Origin: Verrucolacustris abundans
Lineage (GTDB): Bacteria > Verrucomicrobiota > Verrucomicrobiia > Methylacidiphilales > Verrucolacustridaceae
Reading direction: 5' to 3'
Length of the DNA stretch: 64,000 bases
Assembly (NCBI GenBank): GCA_965194535.1
Contig: OZ239145.1
Span: 310,001-374,000 of the forward strand
The notes under the pieces were generated by a model, which was not told the DNA's origin, searched no databases, and saw only the letters and a program-made list of their open reading frames with translations. Below are positions 33,781-41,909 of the stretch, piece by piece. The translations under genes and the position numbers were made by a program. The stretch's first letter is position 1. Each line of letters opens with the position of its first letter.

Positions 33781-34077
33781 ATGGCAAACGTGAATATCCG
33801 TCCTCTCGGCGATCGGGTGCTAGTGCATCCGCTCGAGGAGCAGGAAGTTAAGAAAGGCGGGATTATCATCCCTGATACCGCCAAAGAAAAACCCCAAGAG
33901 GGAAAAGTAGTCCAAGTCGGACCCGGTAAACGGGACGAAGCGGGCAAACTGGTCCCGATGGAAGTAAAAAAAGGGGACAAAGTCCTGTTTAGTAAATACG
34001 GCGGGACAGAAATCACCTTGGATGGTGAAAAAATGCTGATCATGCGCGAGGACGATATCCTCGGCGTGGTGAGCTAA
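33781..34077 (+). CDS. groES: co-chaperonin GroES
   Basis: A 98-residue GroES. 'NIRPLGDRVLVHPLEEQEVK' begins the beta-barrel, the mobile loop is 'KKGGIIIPDTAKEKPQEGKV', and the roof and end are 'LFSKYGGTEITLDGEKMLIM'. It caps the GroEL ring. An AGGAG lies 12 bases before the ATG. It is 15 bases upstream of groEL in the usual operon order. Confidence 0.98.
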   Translation: MANVNIRPLGDRVLVHPLEEQEVKKGGIIIPDTAKEKPQEGKVVQVGPGKRDEAGKLVPMEVKKGDKVLFSKYGGTEITLDGEKMLIMREDDILGVVS

Positions 34078-34092
34078 AGGAGGAAATGAATT

Positions 34093-35724
34093 ATGGCAGC
34101 CAAGCAACTGTTGTTTGACGAGGCCGCCCGACATGCGCTTTTGCGCGGTGTGGAGAAGCTCTCCAAAGCCGTGAAAGCGACACTCGGACCGGCAGGTCGC
34201 AATGTGGTTCTCGATAAAAAGTTCGGTTCTCCGACGATCACCAAAGACGGTGTGACCGTTGCGAAGGAAATCGAGCTCGAGGATCCTTATGAGAATATCG
34301 GTGCCCAACTTGTCCGTGAAGTCGCCAGCAAAACAAGCGATATCGCGGGAGACGGCACCACCACCGCCACAGTTTTGGCGGAATCGATCTACCGGGAGGG
34401 TCTGAAGAATGTGACCGCCGGTGCGAATCCGACCGAGCTGAAGCGTGGCATCGACCGTGCGGTCGAAGCGATCGTGGAAGAACTAGCCTCGATCAGCAAA
34501 AAGGTGAAGGACAAGGAAGACATCCGCCAAGTCGCGACCGTCTCCGCCAACTGGGACAAGACGATCGGTGAAATCATCGCCGACGCTTTGGACAAGGTGG
34601 GCAAAGACGGCACGGTGACGGTGGAAGAAGCCAAGTCGATCGAAACCTCTCTCGAAGTCGTCGAGGGGATGCAGTTTGATAAGGGCTATCTCTCTCCTTA
34701 CTTCGTGACGAATCAGGAAGATCAGGAAGCCGTTCTGGAGAACGCCTATCTTTTGATCCACGAGAAAAAGATCTCGAGCTTGAAGGATATGCTTCCTTTG
34801 CTGGAGAAAGTCGCCAAGTCGGGCAAGCCGCTCTTGGTCATCGCTGAAGAGGTGGAAGGGGAAGCCCTGGCCACTCTGGTGGTGAACAAATTGCGTGGCA
34901 CGCTGCAGGTTTGCGCGGTGAAGGCGCCTGGATTCGGGGATCGTCGCAAGGCGATGCTCGAGGACATTGCGATCCTCACCGGTGGCAAGATGCTGAGCGA
35001 AGATCTCGGGATCAAACTCGAGAACGTCACGTTGGACGACCTCGGCAAGGTGAAGCGCGCGGTTGTGGACAAGGAGAACACCACCCTGATTGAAGGTGCG
35101 GGGAAGAGCTCCGACATCCAAGGCCGCGTTTCCCAGATCAAGAAACAGATCGAGGAGACCACCTCGGATTACGACAAGGAGAAGCTCCAGGAACGTCTCG
35201 CGAAACTCGCGGGCGGAGTTGCCGTCATCAATGTCGGCGCTGCGACCGAGACCGAGATGAAAGAGAAAAAAGCTCGCGTGGAAGACGCGTTGCACGCAAC
35301 CCGTGCGGCCGTTGAAGAAGGCATCGTCCCCGGAGGGGGCGTGGCCCTTATTCGCGGACAGAAGGCCATCGAAGGGCTAAAGCTCAAGGGCGATCAGGCC
35401 ATTGGCGCGGAGATCATCCGTCGCGCAGTGGAGCAGCCTTTGCGCACTTTGGCGGATAACGCCGGAGTCGAAGGCTCGATCGTGGTGCAAGAGGTGAAAA
35501 GTCGGAAAGGTGCTGAGGGCTACAATGTGGCCACCGGCGAATACGTCGACCTGTTGAAGGCCGGCGTTGTGGATCCGACCAAAGTCACCCGTTCTGCCCT
35601 GCAGAACGCCAGTTCCATCGCAGGATTGCTCCTGACCACCGAAGCGGTGGTGACGGAGTTGCCTGAGAAGGAAAAGGCACCGGCACCCGCAGGTGGCGGT
35701 CACGGTGGAGGGATGGACTACTAA
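34093..35724 (+). CDS. groEL: chaperonin GroEL (Hsp60)
   Basis: A 543-residue chaperonin, full length. 'VKATLGPAGRNVVLDKKFG' and 'GDGTTTATVLAESIY' form the ATP site, and the C-terminal tail ends 'GGHGGGMDY', a short variant of the GGM tail. AAAGGAGG lies 10 bases before the ATG. It is followed by a strong terminator at 35772-35815, so it ends the chaperone transcript. Confidence 0.98.
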   Translation: MAAKQLLFDEAARHALLRGVEKLSKAVKATLGPAGRNVVLDKKFGSPTITKDGVTVAKEIELEDPYENIGAQLVREVASKTSDIAGDGTTTATVLAESIYREGLKNVTAGANPTELKRGIDRAVEAIVEELASISKKVKDKEDIRQVATVSANWDKTIGEIIADALDKVGKDGTVTVEEAKSIETSLEVVEGMQFDKGYLSPYFVTNQEDQEAVLENAYLLIHEKKISSLKDMLPLLEKVAKSGKPLLVIAEEVEGEALATLVVNKLRGTLQVCAVKAPGFGDRRKAMLEDIAILTGGKMLSEDLGIKLENVTLDDLGKVKRAVVDKENTTLIEGAGKSSDIQGRVSQIKKQIEETTSDYDKEKLQERLAKLAGGVAVINVGAATETEMKEKKARVEDALHATRAAVEEGIVPGGGVALIRGQKAIEGLKLKGDQAIGAEIIRRAVEQPLRTLADNAGVEGSIVVQEVKSRKGAEGYNVATGEYVDLLKAGVVDPTKVTRSALQNASSIAGLLLTTEAVVTELPEKEKAPAPAGGGHGGGMDY

Positions 35725-35771
35725 TCCATTCGTAAGATTTTCCCCCGGGGTAAGTCCCCCGTGGGGAGCCC

Positions 35772-35815
35772 AAAGGGGCGCGGTTCCGAAAGGGGCCGCG
35801 CCCTTTCGGTTTTTT
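35772..35815 (+). terminator. rho-independent terminator after groEL
   Basis: Stem AAAGGGGCGCGG / CCGCGCCCTTT with a 12-base loop, followed by CGGTTTTTT. It ends the groES-groEL transcript and stands just before the 3' end of the convergent membrane-protein gene. Confidence 0.88.
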
Positions 35816-35820
35816 AGGCA

Positions 35821-36306
35821 TTAGAGAAACGCGAGAAGGAGGAAGCTGCCCACAAGCAGAGATTGAAAGATCAGGCCAGTGAGGATGGTGAAGGGTTCTT
35901 TTCCATGGTAGTGGCATTTTTCGTGGAGGCGGTGGATCGATTCGAGCCACCTCGGCGGTTTAGTAAGAAGATCCCGGATTCCTGTTAGGTAGTCGGGCAG
36001 AATTGACCCGAAGGCACCTGCGAAAAGAGTCCAGAAAGAAGTGGAAGCAAGAAGGGGGGATGAGATAAGAAGAAAAAAAACTCCGGCACCGAGGATCTGA
36101 TCGGCAAAAACCATCGGAAGAAGTCGTTGAAGTTTGGTGAAGTGATTTGGAGAAGAATGGACCCAGTGTCCGATTCCCGCGTCGCCGTGAGGAATGGCAT
36201 CGAGGGCGAGATGACTCGCGACCCCGAGGCAGAGAGCAGATACGGGGCCTACGGAAATCGATGAAGCGAGAAACATTCCGACCGGGATGTGGACAGGAGA
36301 GAACAA
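35821..36306 (-). CDS. membrane protein, YdjM/metal-dependent hydrolase-like
   Basis: A 161-residue protein. The N-terminal 'VHIPVGMFLAS' and 'ASHLALDAIPHGD' fit the small membrane-bound metal-dependent hydrolase family (YdjM-like), with His and Asp residues near predicted helices. Further hydrophobic segments lie at about residues 65-90 and 140-160. The TTG at 36306 keeps the conserved first His; ATG at 36276 would lose it. It lies 20 bases after pyk on the same strand. Substrate unknown. Confidence 0.6.
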   Translation of the reverse strand: MFSPVHIPVGMFLASSISVGPVSALCLGVASHLALDAIPHGDAGIGHWVHSSPNHFTKLQRLLPMVFADQILGAGVFFLLISSPLLASTSFWTLFAGAFGSILPDYLTGIRDLLTKPPRWLESIHRLHEKCHYHGKEPFTILTGLIFQSLLVGSFLLLAFL

Positions 36307-36326
36307 GGAGGGGCTTCTCGATCGAT

Positions 36327-37781
36327 TCAGACCTGGGCGGTACGGGCTTGGACGGTACGGAAGGTTTTATCGCCGACAATGGAGGTGTTGATAATCACGA
36401 GTGGAGCGTGCGAGTGGACGAGGCCTTTTAGCAGAAGGTCGGCAATGGCCTCGTGGATGACCGTTTCGCGCTCAGGACGATCGAAGGGGAGGCAACGTGC
36501 GCGCACGCCGTAGTGTAGAGCCAGTTGGCGAGCGAGGGTGGTAGTGAGAGTAAAAGCGTAGATGGGGGAAACGCGGGGTCGGAGGGCGGCGGCCACACGA
36601 GCCATCCTGCCCGTGCGGGTGAAAAGAAGGATGCCTTGGGCGCCCAGTTCATTGGCGAGGTGAACGCCGGATGAGACGATTCCGTCCGCCTCGCCCTCGG
36701 TATGGATCTCTTTTTGGTATCCAATGGAGCCAGAGCGTTCGATGCGGCGAGCGACGCGATCGAGGACTTCGAGGCAGGCGCGTGGGTATTGGCCTGTGGC
36801 GGTTTCTCCGGAAAGCATGATGGCATCGGCGCCTTCGAAAACGGCATTAGCCACATCGGTGATCTCGGCGCGCGTCGGGAGGGGATTGGTGATCATGCTC
36901 TCCAACATGTGAGTGGCGACAATGACGGGCTTCATTGAGGTAATGCACTGTTTCACAATTCTACGTTGAATGATTGGGAGTTCCTCGTACGGGCACTCCA
37001 CTCCGAGGTCTCCACGGGCGACCATAATGGCATCTGCCGCAGAGATAATGCCGAGGATATTTTTGACGGCCAATTGGTCTTCGATCTTAGCGATAATTTT
37101 GACATCTTGGGCTTTGTGTTGGTCTAGAAAATTGCGGAGTGCAATGACGTCTTCAGGGTCTCGAACGAAAGAGAGGGCGACCCAGTCGATCCCTGCTTCG
37201 AGGCCTACGAGCAGGTCGGCAGCGTCTTTTGAAGTGATGGCAGGGAGGTTGACGCGGATTCCAGGCAGGTTGATGTGGCGGCGATCGCCCAGGGTGCCAG
37301 GAGTGAGCACGCGGCAGTGGAGCGAGGTGGTGTCCTTTTTTACTACTTGGAGATGAATGACTCCATTATCGACGAGGAGTTTTTGTCCGGGTTGGAGGTC
37401 GTGAATGAGGTCGGGATAGTTGACGGGGATGGCGGGTGAAGGAGCTTTGGGATCGATTGAGAGGATGAGAGAATCGCCGACTGCGAGTTGGCGTGGTTGG
37501 CCGATGGTTCCAGTTCTGATAGCCGGGCCTTGGGTATCGAGAAGGAGGGCGATTTCCTGACCCCGATTTGAGGCTAGGGAACGAAGTTTTGGGGTAACTT
37601 GGCGAACAAAGTCGTGGGTCGCGTGCGACATGTTGAGGCGAAATATTTCAGCTCCTCCATCGATCAGTTGGGACAGGGCGTTGGAATCGGTGTGTTTGGG
37701 GCCGAGAGTAGCGATTAACTTGGTGCGGCGGGCATGAGGCAATTTCCAGCTTAAGGAATTTGAATCTGAGCTAGGGGACAT
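36327..37781 (-). CDS. pyk: pyruvate kinase
   Basis: A 484-residue glycolytic enzyme converting phosphoenolpyruvate and ADP to pyruvate and ATP. 'TKLIATLGPKHTD' is the start, 'IFRLNMSHATHD' the nucleotide/phosphate region, 'KIIAKIEDQLAVKN' contains the catalytic Lys, 'MVARGDLGVECPYEELPI' the metal-binding Glu-Asp, and 'AIMLSGETATGQYP' the family signature. The C-terminal regulatory domain is present. The 5' gap to 37955 is AT-rich and likely carries its promoter. Confidence 0.97.
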   Translation of the reverse strand: MSPSSDSNSLSWKLPHARRTKLIATLGPKHTDSNALSQLIDGGAEIFRLNMSHATHDFVRQVTPKLRSLASNRGQEIALLLDTQGPAIRTGTIGQPRQLAVGDSLILSIDPKAPSPAIPVNYPDLIHDLQPGQKLLVDNGVIHLQVVKKDTTSLHCRVLTPGTLGDRRHINLPGIRVNLPAITSKDAADLLVGLEAGIDWVALSFVRDPEDVIALRNFLDQHKAQDVKIIAKIEDQLAVKNILGIISAADAIMVARGDLGVECPYEELPIIQRRIVKQCITSMKPVIVATHMLESMITNPLPTRAEITDVANAVFEGADAIMLSGETATGQYPRACLEVLDRVARRIERSGSIGYQKEIHTEGEADGIVSSGVHLANELGAQGILLFTRTGRMARVAAALRPRVSPIYAFTLTTTLARQLALHYGVRARCLPFDRPERETVIHEAIADLLLKGLVHSHAPLVIINTSIVGDKTFRTVQARTAQV

Positions 37782-37954
37782 CCCAGAAGAGTAGAAGTTT
37801 TTGCAATAAAACGAAAGGAGTAGGTTCCTCTATTTCTCCACGAGCCAATGTAAGGATATAAATAGCTTCCATTTAACAACTTAAAAATTGTAAATAATTA
37901 TAAATTTGTATTTACATTAAGTACTTGTAAGCAAATATATATATTGGAACGCAA

Positions 37955-38368
37955 ATGATTACCATACAGGAGCTGTTAGTTGGGGCGCTACGTAAGTCGG
38001 GCCATGCGGTGGCTATTTTGGATCGTGAGTTAAAGATCTGTTGGGAAGGTGGAATGCCAAGGGCCATCATAGGCGCACCTGTAAACATTTTATGGCAAGG
38101 TGCGAAAATGGCGCGTCGGGAGGCCATGAAAGTATTGAGGTGTTTGGCGTCGGGTAACGCGTGTCAGACAACAGGACAGGGAAAAAAAGACGGGGAGAGA
38201 TGGAGGATTGATTTTATCCCTTACTATGATTCGACGGGCGAGTTGCAGGGTTTTGCTGCGGTGAGGCAGTGCGTCAACTCGGTAGCGGAGGAATTTTCGG
38301 ACGGCTTGGCAGAAATGTACGAGCTTCTTTTTGAGATGGGTGGGATTACAGGGCTACGTGTGGCGTAA
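37955..38368 (+). CDS. hypothetical protein, PAS-like
   Basis: A 137-residue protein that I do not recognise. 'KSGHAVAILDRELKICWEGG' followed by 'RWRIDFIPYYDSTGELQGFA' has the layout of a single PAS sensor domain (input strands, then the C-terminal beta hairpin), with no output domain attached. The upstream 170 bases are very AT-rich. It converges with the CopG antitoxin gene. Confidence 0.5.
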   Translation: MITIQELLVGALRKSGHAVAILDRELKICWEGGMPRAIIGAPVNILWQGAKMARREAMKVLRCLASGNACQTTGQGKKDGERWRIDFIPYYDSTGELQGFAAVRQCVNSVAEEFSDGLAEMYELLFEMGGITGLRVA

Positions 38369-38370
38369 GG

Positions 38371-38652
38371 CTAGGCTTCGGGATTTTCCTTTTCCATTCG
38401 CTCGGCCAGCCACTGCTTGATCATCGACTGATAGTTGAGGTATCGCCGAGCCGCAAGGCGTTTGAGGCGACTGAGCATCCGCGGATCCATTCGGAGGGTA
38501 ATCGAGGTGGACTCTTGACTCTCGGTTCGAGAGAGAGACGCGGCGAGGAGAGCTGGGTCGAGCTGATGGTTGGCCCAGTAGCTGGCTTCCTCTTTTGGGT
38601 TGGGAAAGAAGGGGATTTCTTCCCACTTATGAATTTGAGTGAGATCGCTCAT
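38371..38652 (-). CDS. brnA: CopG/BrnA-type antitoxin
   Basis: A 93-residue antitoxin. 'EEIPFFPNPKEEASYWANHQ' is the N-terminal signature of the CopG-antitoxin family, and 'STSITLRMDPRMLSRLKRLA' with 'YLNYQSMIKQWLAERM' is the ribbon-helix-helix DNA-binding part. It would bind and block the upstream toxin and repress the pair. The ATG overlaps the toxin stop (ATGA), in toxin-first order as in brnTA. Confidence 0.82.
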   Translation of the reverse strand: MSDLTQIHKWEEIPFFPNPKEEASYWANHQLDPALLAASLSRTESQESTSITLRMDPRMLSRLKRLAARRYLNYQSMIKQWLAERMEKENPEA

Positions 38653-38921
38653 AGGGATTCCTTGGCTTTGCGATCGTAGAAGTAGGTTTCGTGTTGCGTC
38701 ATGGTTCGACTGGCGATGGGGCGCATACGGCGTCCATCGGAACTGTAGAGTGAGAAGAGGGATTTGCCCGACAGGCTTTTCCCAAGGCAGAGAAAGCGAG
38801 AGTGTTCGGCCAGCGGGCCGCTGCTGGGAAGAATGCGAAGGCAGAAAGGGTCTTCAAAACTTTCCTGCACCTCTTGCTGTGAGATGGCTGGAGACGAGTA
38901 TGCGGACCAGTCAAAATCCAT
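38649..38921 (-). CDS. brnT: BrnT-family ribonuclease toxin
   Basis: A 90-residue BrnT-like toxin: 'MDFDWSAYSSPAISQQEVQE' then 'SFEDPF' matches the family start (FEWDxxKxxxNxxKHxVxFEEA...DP), and 'RMRPIASRTMTQHETYFYD' is the C-terminal catalytic block (usually R-I-ISARxAxxxERxxY). It would cleave RNA when free of antitoxin. I chose ATG 38921 over the TTG four codons earlier. Confidence 0.72.
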   Translation of the reverse strand: MDFDWSAYSSPAISQQEVQESFEDPFCLRILPSSGPLAEHSRFLCLGKSLSGKSLFSLYSSDGRRMRPIASRTMTQHETYFYDRKAKESL

Positions 38922-38988
38922 AAAGTTCCACAAAAGCCTTTCTGATTAGATGTTGCGAGTCCTAAAGGGCGGGTCAAGATGTGTGCAT

Positions 38989-39462
38989 ATGGGATTGATT
39001 CTTAGTTGGGAGAAACTTTCGCCATGGAGAGAGGTTGAGCGAAAAGCCGGGCGTCGAGTCGTAGCGACCAACGGATGTTTTGATCTGCTACATGTGGGGC
39101 ATGTGCGTTTTCTTCAAGAGGCGAGGAGGCGAGGAGATGTTTTGGTGGTGGGAGTGAACGGAGACAAGAGCGTGGGGGAGTTGAAGGGAGACGGTCGACC
39201 CATCAACGGGGAAGCGGAAAGGGCCGAGGTGGTGGCGGCTCTGGGTTGTGTGGATGCAGTGGTGATTTTTTCCGAGAAGCGTGCGACGAGGTTTTTGGAG
39301 GGTGTTCGACCGGATATTTATGTGAAAGGGGGCGATTATCGGGAGGAGCAGTTGGATCAGGATGAAGTGGGGGCGGTCAAGAAAGGCGGGGGAAAAGTCG
39401 AAGTATTGCCTTTGACGCCAGGTCGATCGACGACAGCCGTTTTGCAGAAACTGAAGGCGTGA
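38989..39462 (+). CDS. hldE2: D-glycero-beta-D-manno-heptose 1-phosphate adenylyltransferase
   Basis: A 157-residue nucleotidyltransferase equal to the C-terminal domain of HldE (RfaE2). 'VVATNGCFDLLHVGHVRFLQ' holds the HxGH motif. 'VGVNGDKSVGELKGDGRPIN' and 'PDIYVKGGDYREEQLDQDEV' are diagnostic for heptose, and 'LPLTPGRSTTAVLQKL' ends it. It makes ADP-heptose for the lipopolysaccharide core. The kinase half is not in the window; hldD is at 59916. ATG at 38989 chosen; ATG 38950 possible. Coupled to purN by a GTGA overlap. Confidence 0.93.
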   Translation: MGLILSWEKLSPWREVERKAGRRVVATNGCFDLLHVGHVRFLQEARRRGDVLVVGVNGDKSVGELKGDGRPINGEAERAEVVAALGCVDAVVIFSEKRATRFLEGVRPDIYVKGGDYREEQLDQDEVGAVKKGGGKVEVLPLTPGRSTTAVLQKLKA

Positions 39463-40070
39463 AGAGACTCAAGCTGGGGGTGTTAGGATCGGGGCGGGGT
39501 AGCAACTTCGTGGCTTTGGCGGCGGCGGTGGCGGAGGGGAAGGTTGCGGCGGAGTTTGTCGTGGTGGGGAGCGATCAGGCGGACGCAAAGATTTTGGAAG
39601 AGGCCAAGGCACGAGGTATTTCAACTTGGGTTTGTCCAAAGGGAAATTTTAGTACCAAACTTGAGGATGAAATTGAGGAAGAATTAGCACAAAGGTTGGC
39701 GAATGCGGGGGTGGAACTCTTGATTTTGGCCGGATACATGCGGGTGGTGAAGAGGCCTCTTTTGAGCCGGTTTGGGGGTGCGATGATTAATATTCATCCT
39801 TCTTTGCTTCCTGCGTTTCCGGGTTTGAAAGCCTGGGAGCAGGCTTGGAAGGCGGGGGTGAAGGAAACGGGTTGCACCGTTCACTGGGTGAACGAGGTTG
39901 TGGATGGAGGATCTGTGATACGGCAGACCCGCGTTCCTGTGGAAGTTGGAGATAGTGCGGAGACGTTGCATGGCAGAATTCAGAAGGCGGAGCACTGTTT
40001 ACTACCCGAGGTGGTGAGGGATCTGGCGGAGGGGCGGATTCCGTGGCTCAAGGATCCCAGGAAGAAATAG
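39459..40070 (+). CDS. purN: phosphoribosylglycinamide formyltransferase PurN
   Basis: A 203-residue GAR transformylase of purine biosynthesis using 10-formyl-tetrahydrofolate. 'LGVLGSGRGSNFVALAAAV' is the GAR phosphate loop, 'LILAGYMRVVK' the folate site, 'INIHPSLLPAFPG' has the catalytic Asn and His, and 'VDGGSVIRQTRVPV' the catalytic Asp region. Its GTG start overlaps hldE2's stop. purE and purK lie 0.2 kb away on the other strand. Confidence 0.95.
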   Translation: MKRLKLGVLGSGRGSNFVALAAAVAEGKVAAEFVVVGSDQADAKILEEAKARGISTWVCPKGNFSTKLEDEIEEELAQRLANAGVELLILAGYMRVVKRPLLSRFGGAMINIHPSLLPAFPGLKAWEQAWKAGVKETGCTVHWVNEVVDGGSVIRQTRVPVEVGDSAETLHGRIQKAEHCLLPEVVRDLAEGRIPWLKDPRKK

Positions 40071-40160
40071 TGTAAGGTGGAGGGTTTAGGCTGGAGGAAG
40101 GCTTAGACTTTTTGATCCAAGAGACCTTCCGCCTCATCTTCCTGCTTTCCACCAAAGAAG

Positions 40161-40232
40161 CTGCCGGCCCTGGACTCGAACCAGGAACAGCCAGATCCAA
40201 AGTCTGGTGTGCTACCATTGCACCAGCCGGCA
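40161..40232 (-). tRNA. tRNA-Gln (anticodon TTG)
   Basis: On the minus strand, the acceptor TGCCGGC pairs with GCCGGCA and is followed by discriminator G, as in glutamine tRNAs. The anticodon stem CCAGA/TCTGG holds loop CTTTGGA, giving TTG. The T-arm is CCTGG-TTCGAGT-CCAGG. CCA is not encoded. Confidence 0.95.
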
Positions 40233-40290
40233 ATGATTTAAAGAGTACGGAAAGTTGGGAAGAATTCGAGGAGACTTTTTTAGCCCAGAG

Positions 40291-41445
40291 TCAGGGTAAA
40301 AGAGGAGTAAGCTTAGCTTTTGTGCGAATTGGGTTCAGGGCACTCAAGCCCAGATGGATGGCTTGATCTAGATCAGGCGCGCGGATTGTAAGATGACCCA
40401 TTTTTCGCCCTGGTCGGGCCTCCGCTTTTCCGTACAGATGGAGGGAGGCGGCTGGGAGGGCAAGGAGTGGAGCCCAATTGGGCTCGCCGTTATTCCAGAG
40501 GTCTCCCAAAAGGTTGAACATGGCCGCGGGACCAATGGGCGAAACCGTCCCAAGGGGAAGCCCACAGATGGCGCGGATCTGCTGTTCAAACTGGCTTGTG
40601 GGACAGGCTTCGGCGGTCAGATGGCCTGAATTGTGGACACGGGGAGCGAGTTCGTTGACCCAAAGTGCTCCGTCAGAAAGTTCAAACAGTTCGACCGTCA
40701 GAAGGCCTACAAGATTCAGTTTTTTTGCAATTTGTTCGGCTAGTTGAATGGCACGGTTGGCGGTCTGATCTGGGATTCGGGCGGGAAATAGAGTTCGCTC
40801 GAGGATTCCATCCTGATGACGATTTTCGAATGGAAAGTAGGATACGGTGTGGCCTGCTGAATCGCGGGCGATGATGGCAGAGAGTTCGCGGACAAAGGGA
40901 GCATGCTCCTCGAGAATGGCGCGGGGAACCTGGATTTTCTGCCAAGCTTTTGAGGCGTCTGTCGAGGGGTCGAGAGAGAGTTGTCCCTTTCCGTCGTATC
41001 CGAAAGCCGAGGATTTAAGTCGGGTTTTTCCGGAAAATGTTTTCATGGCTGTGGCCAGATCGGAAGCGGAGGCTACGACGGAATAGCGTGGTGATGGAAA
41101 GCCCGAGGTTTTGAGAAAGTCGCGCTCCCGCTCGCGGTGTTGGCAGATATGGAGGATGGAGGGATCGGGGTAGACGGGATTGAGGGAGGCGAGAAGCCGG
41201 AGGGACTCGATGGGAAGATTTTCAAATTCGTAGGTGATGACTTGGCTGTATTCGGCGAGGCGATGAAGGGCGGCAGAGTCATCGAAGGGAGCGGTGAGGC
41301 AAAGATCGGCAACGGGAGATGCGGGGCAGTTGGGGTCGGGATCGAGGATGGCAATGCGGTAGCCCATTCTACGAGCGGTCAAGGCGAGCATGCGGCCGAG
41401 TTGGCCTCCGCCGACGATTCCGATGGATTGGCCAGGGGAGATCAC
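40291..41445 (-). CDS. purK: 5-(carboxyamino)imidazole ribonucleotide synthase PurK
   Basis: A 384-residue ATP-grasp enzyme that carboxylates AIR to N5-CAIR in purine synthesis. 'IGIVGGGQLGRMLALTARRM' opens the chain, 'ITYEFENLP' and 'KSSAFGYDGKGQ' form the nucleotide/AIR site, and 'WVNELAPRVHNSGHLT' is the ATP-grasp metal-binding block. The GTG start overlaps purE's stop (GTGA), so the two are coupled. Confidence 0.96.
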   Translation of the reverse strand: MISPGQSIGIVGGGQLGRMLALTARRMGYRIAILDPDPNCPASPVADLCLTAPFDDSAALHRLAEYSQVITYEFENLPIESLRLLASLNPVYPDPSILHICQHRERERDFLKTSGFPSPRYSVVASASDLATAMKTFSGKTRLKSSAFGYDGKGQLSLDPSTDASKAWQKIQVPRAILEEHAPFVRELSAIIARDSAGHTVSYFPFENRHQDGILERTLFPARIPDQTANRAIQLAEQIAKKLNLVGLLTVELFELSDGALWVNELAPRVHNSGHLTAEACPTSQFEQQIRAICGLPLGTVSPIGPAAMFNLLGDLWNNGEPNWAPLLALPAASLHLYGKAEARPGRKMGHLTIRAPDLDQAIHLGLSALNPIRTKAKLTPLLP

Positions 41446-41858
41446 AGGTGACGAAACAGAGCGATTGCGAAGCGAGCGGCAGCGATGGCTCCCTTTTTTC
41501 CAATCGGGAACGTGGCCACGGGAACGCCTGCAGGCATTTGCGCGATGGAAAGTAGGGAATCGAGTCCACGAAGAGATTTACTCGCCACGGGAATCCCTAA
41601 AACGGGAAGGGGAGTTAGGGCGGCGGCCATACCTGGGAGATGAGCGGCGCCGCCTGCGCCGGCAATGATCAGACGAAGACCACGTTTTTCAGCGGAACGA
41701 GCGTAGGTAACGAGGCGGAGCGGGGTGCGGTGGGCGCTTACGACACGAACTTCTGTTGGAATCCCCGCCTTGCGAAGAAGGGTGTGGGCGGGTTGGAGGG
41801 TGGGCCAGTCGGATCGGCTACCCATAATTATTCCGACAAGAGGGCGAGAATTTTTCAA
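41442..41858 (-). CDS. purE: N5-CAIR mutase PurE
   Basis: A 138-residue class I PurE, slightly shorter than the common 160. 'VGIIMGSRSDWPTLQPA' (substrate loop with Ser and Asp), 'VVSAHRTPLRLVTYA' (catalytic His) and 'IIAGAGGAAHLPGMAAALT' are intact. It moves the carboxyl group from N5-CAIR to CAIR. The start is TTG at 41858; no in-frame ATG precedes the substrate loop. Confidence 0.95.
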   Translation of the reverse strand: MKNSRPLVGIIMGSRSDWPTLQPAHTLLRKAGIPTEVRVVSAHRTPLRLVTYARSAEKRGLRLIIAGAGGAAHLPGMAAALTPLPVLGIPVASKSLRGLDSLLSIAQMPAGVPVATFPIGKKGAIAAARFAIALFRHL

Positions 41859-41909
41859 GAACTCGATGGTAGTGAGGGGTGAGATGATTTTGAAGAATTA
41901 TGTAAAGGG

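Noticed and set aside
34483..35295. 270-codon minus-strand open frame inside groEL
   Set aside because: It is a shadow of the highly conserved groEL coding sequence.
40071..40100. Another REP-like copy (GGAGGGTTTAGG)
   Set aside because: It shows the downstream GGAGGGTTTA part only and has no matching CCCTCC arm, so it may be chance or a decayed remnant.
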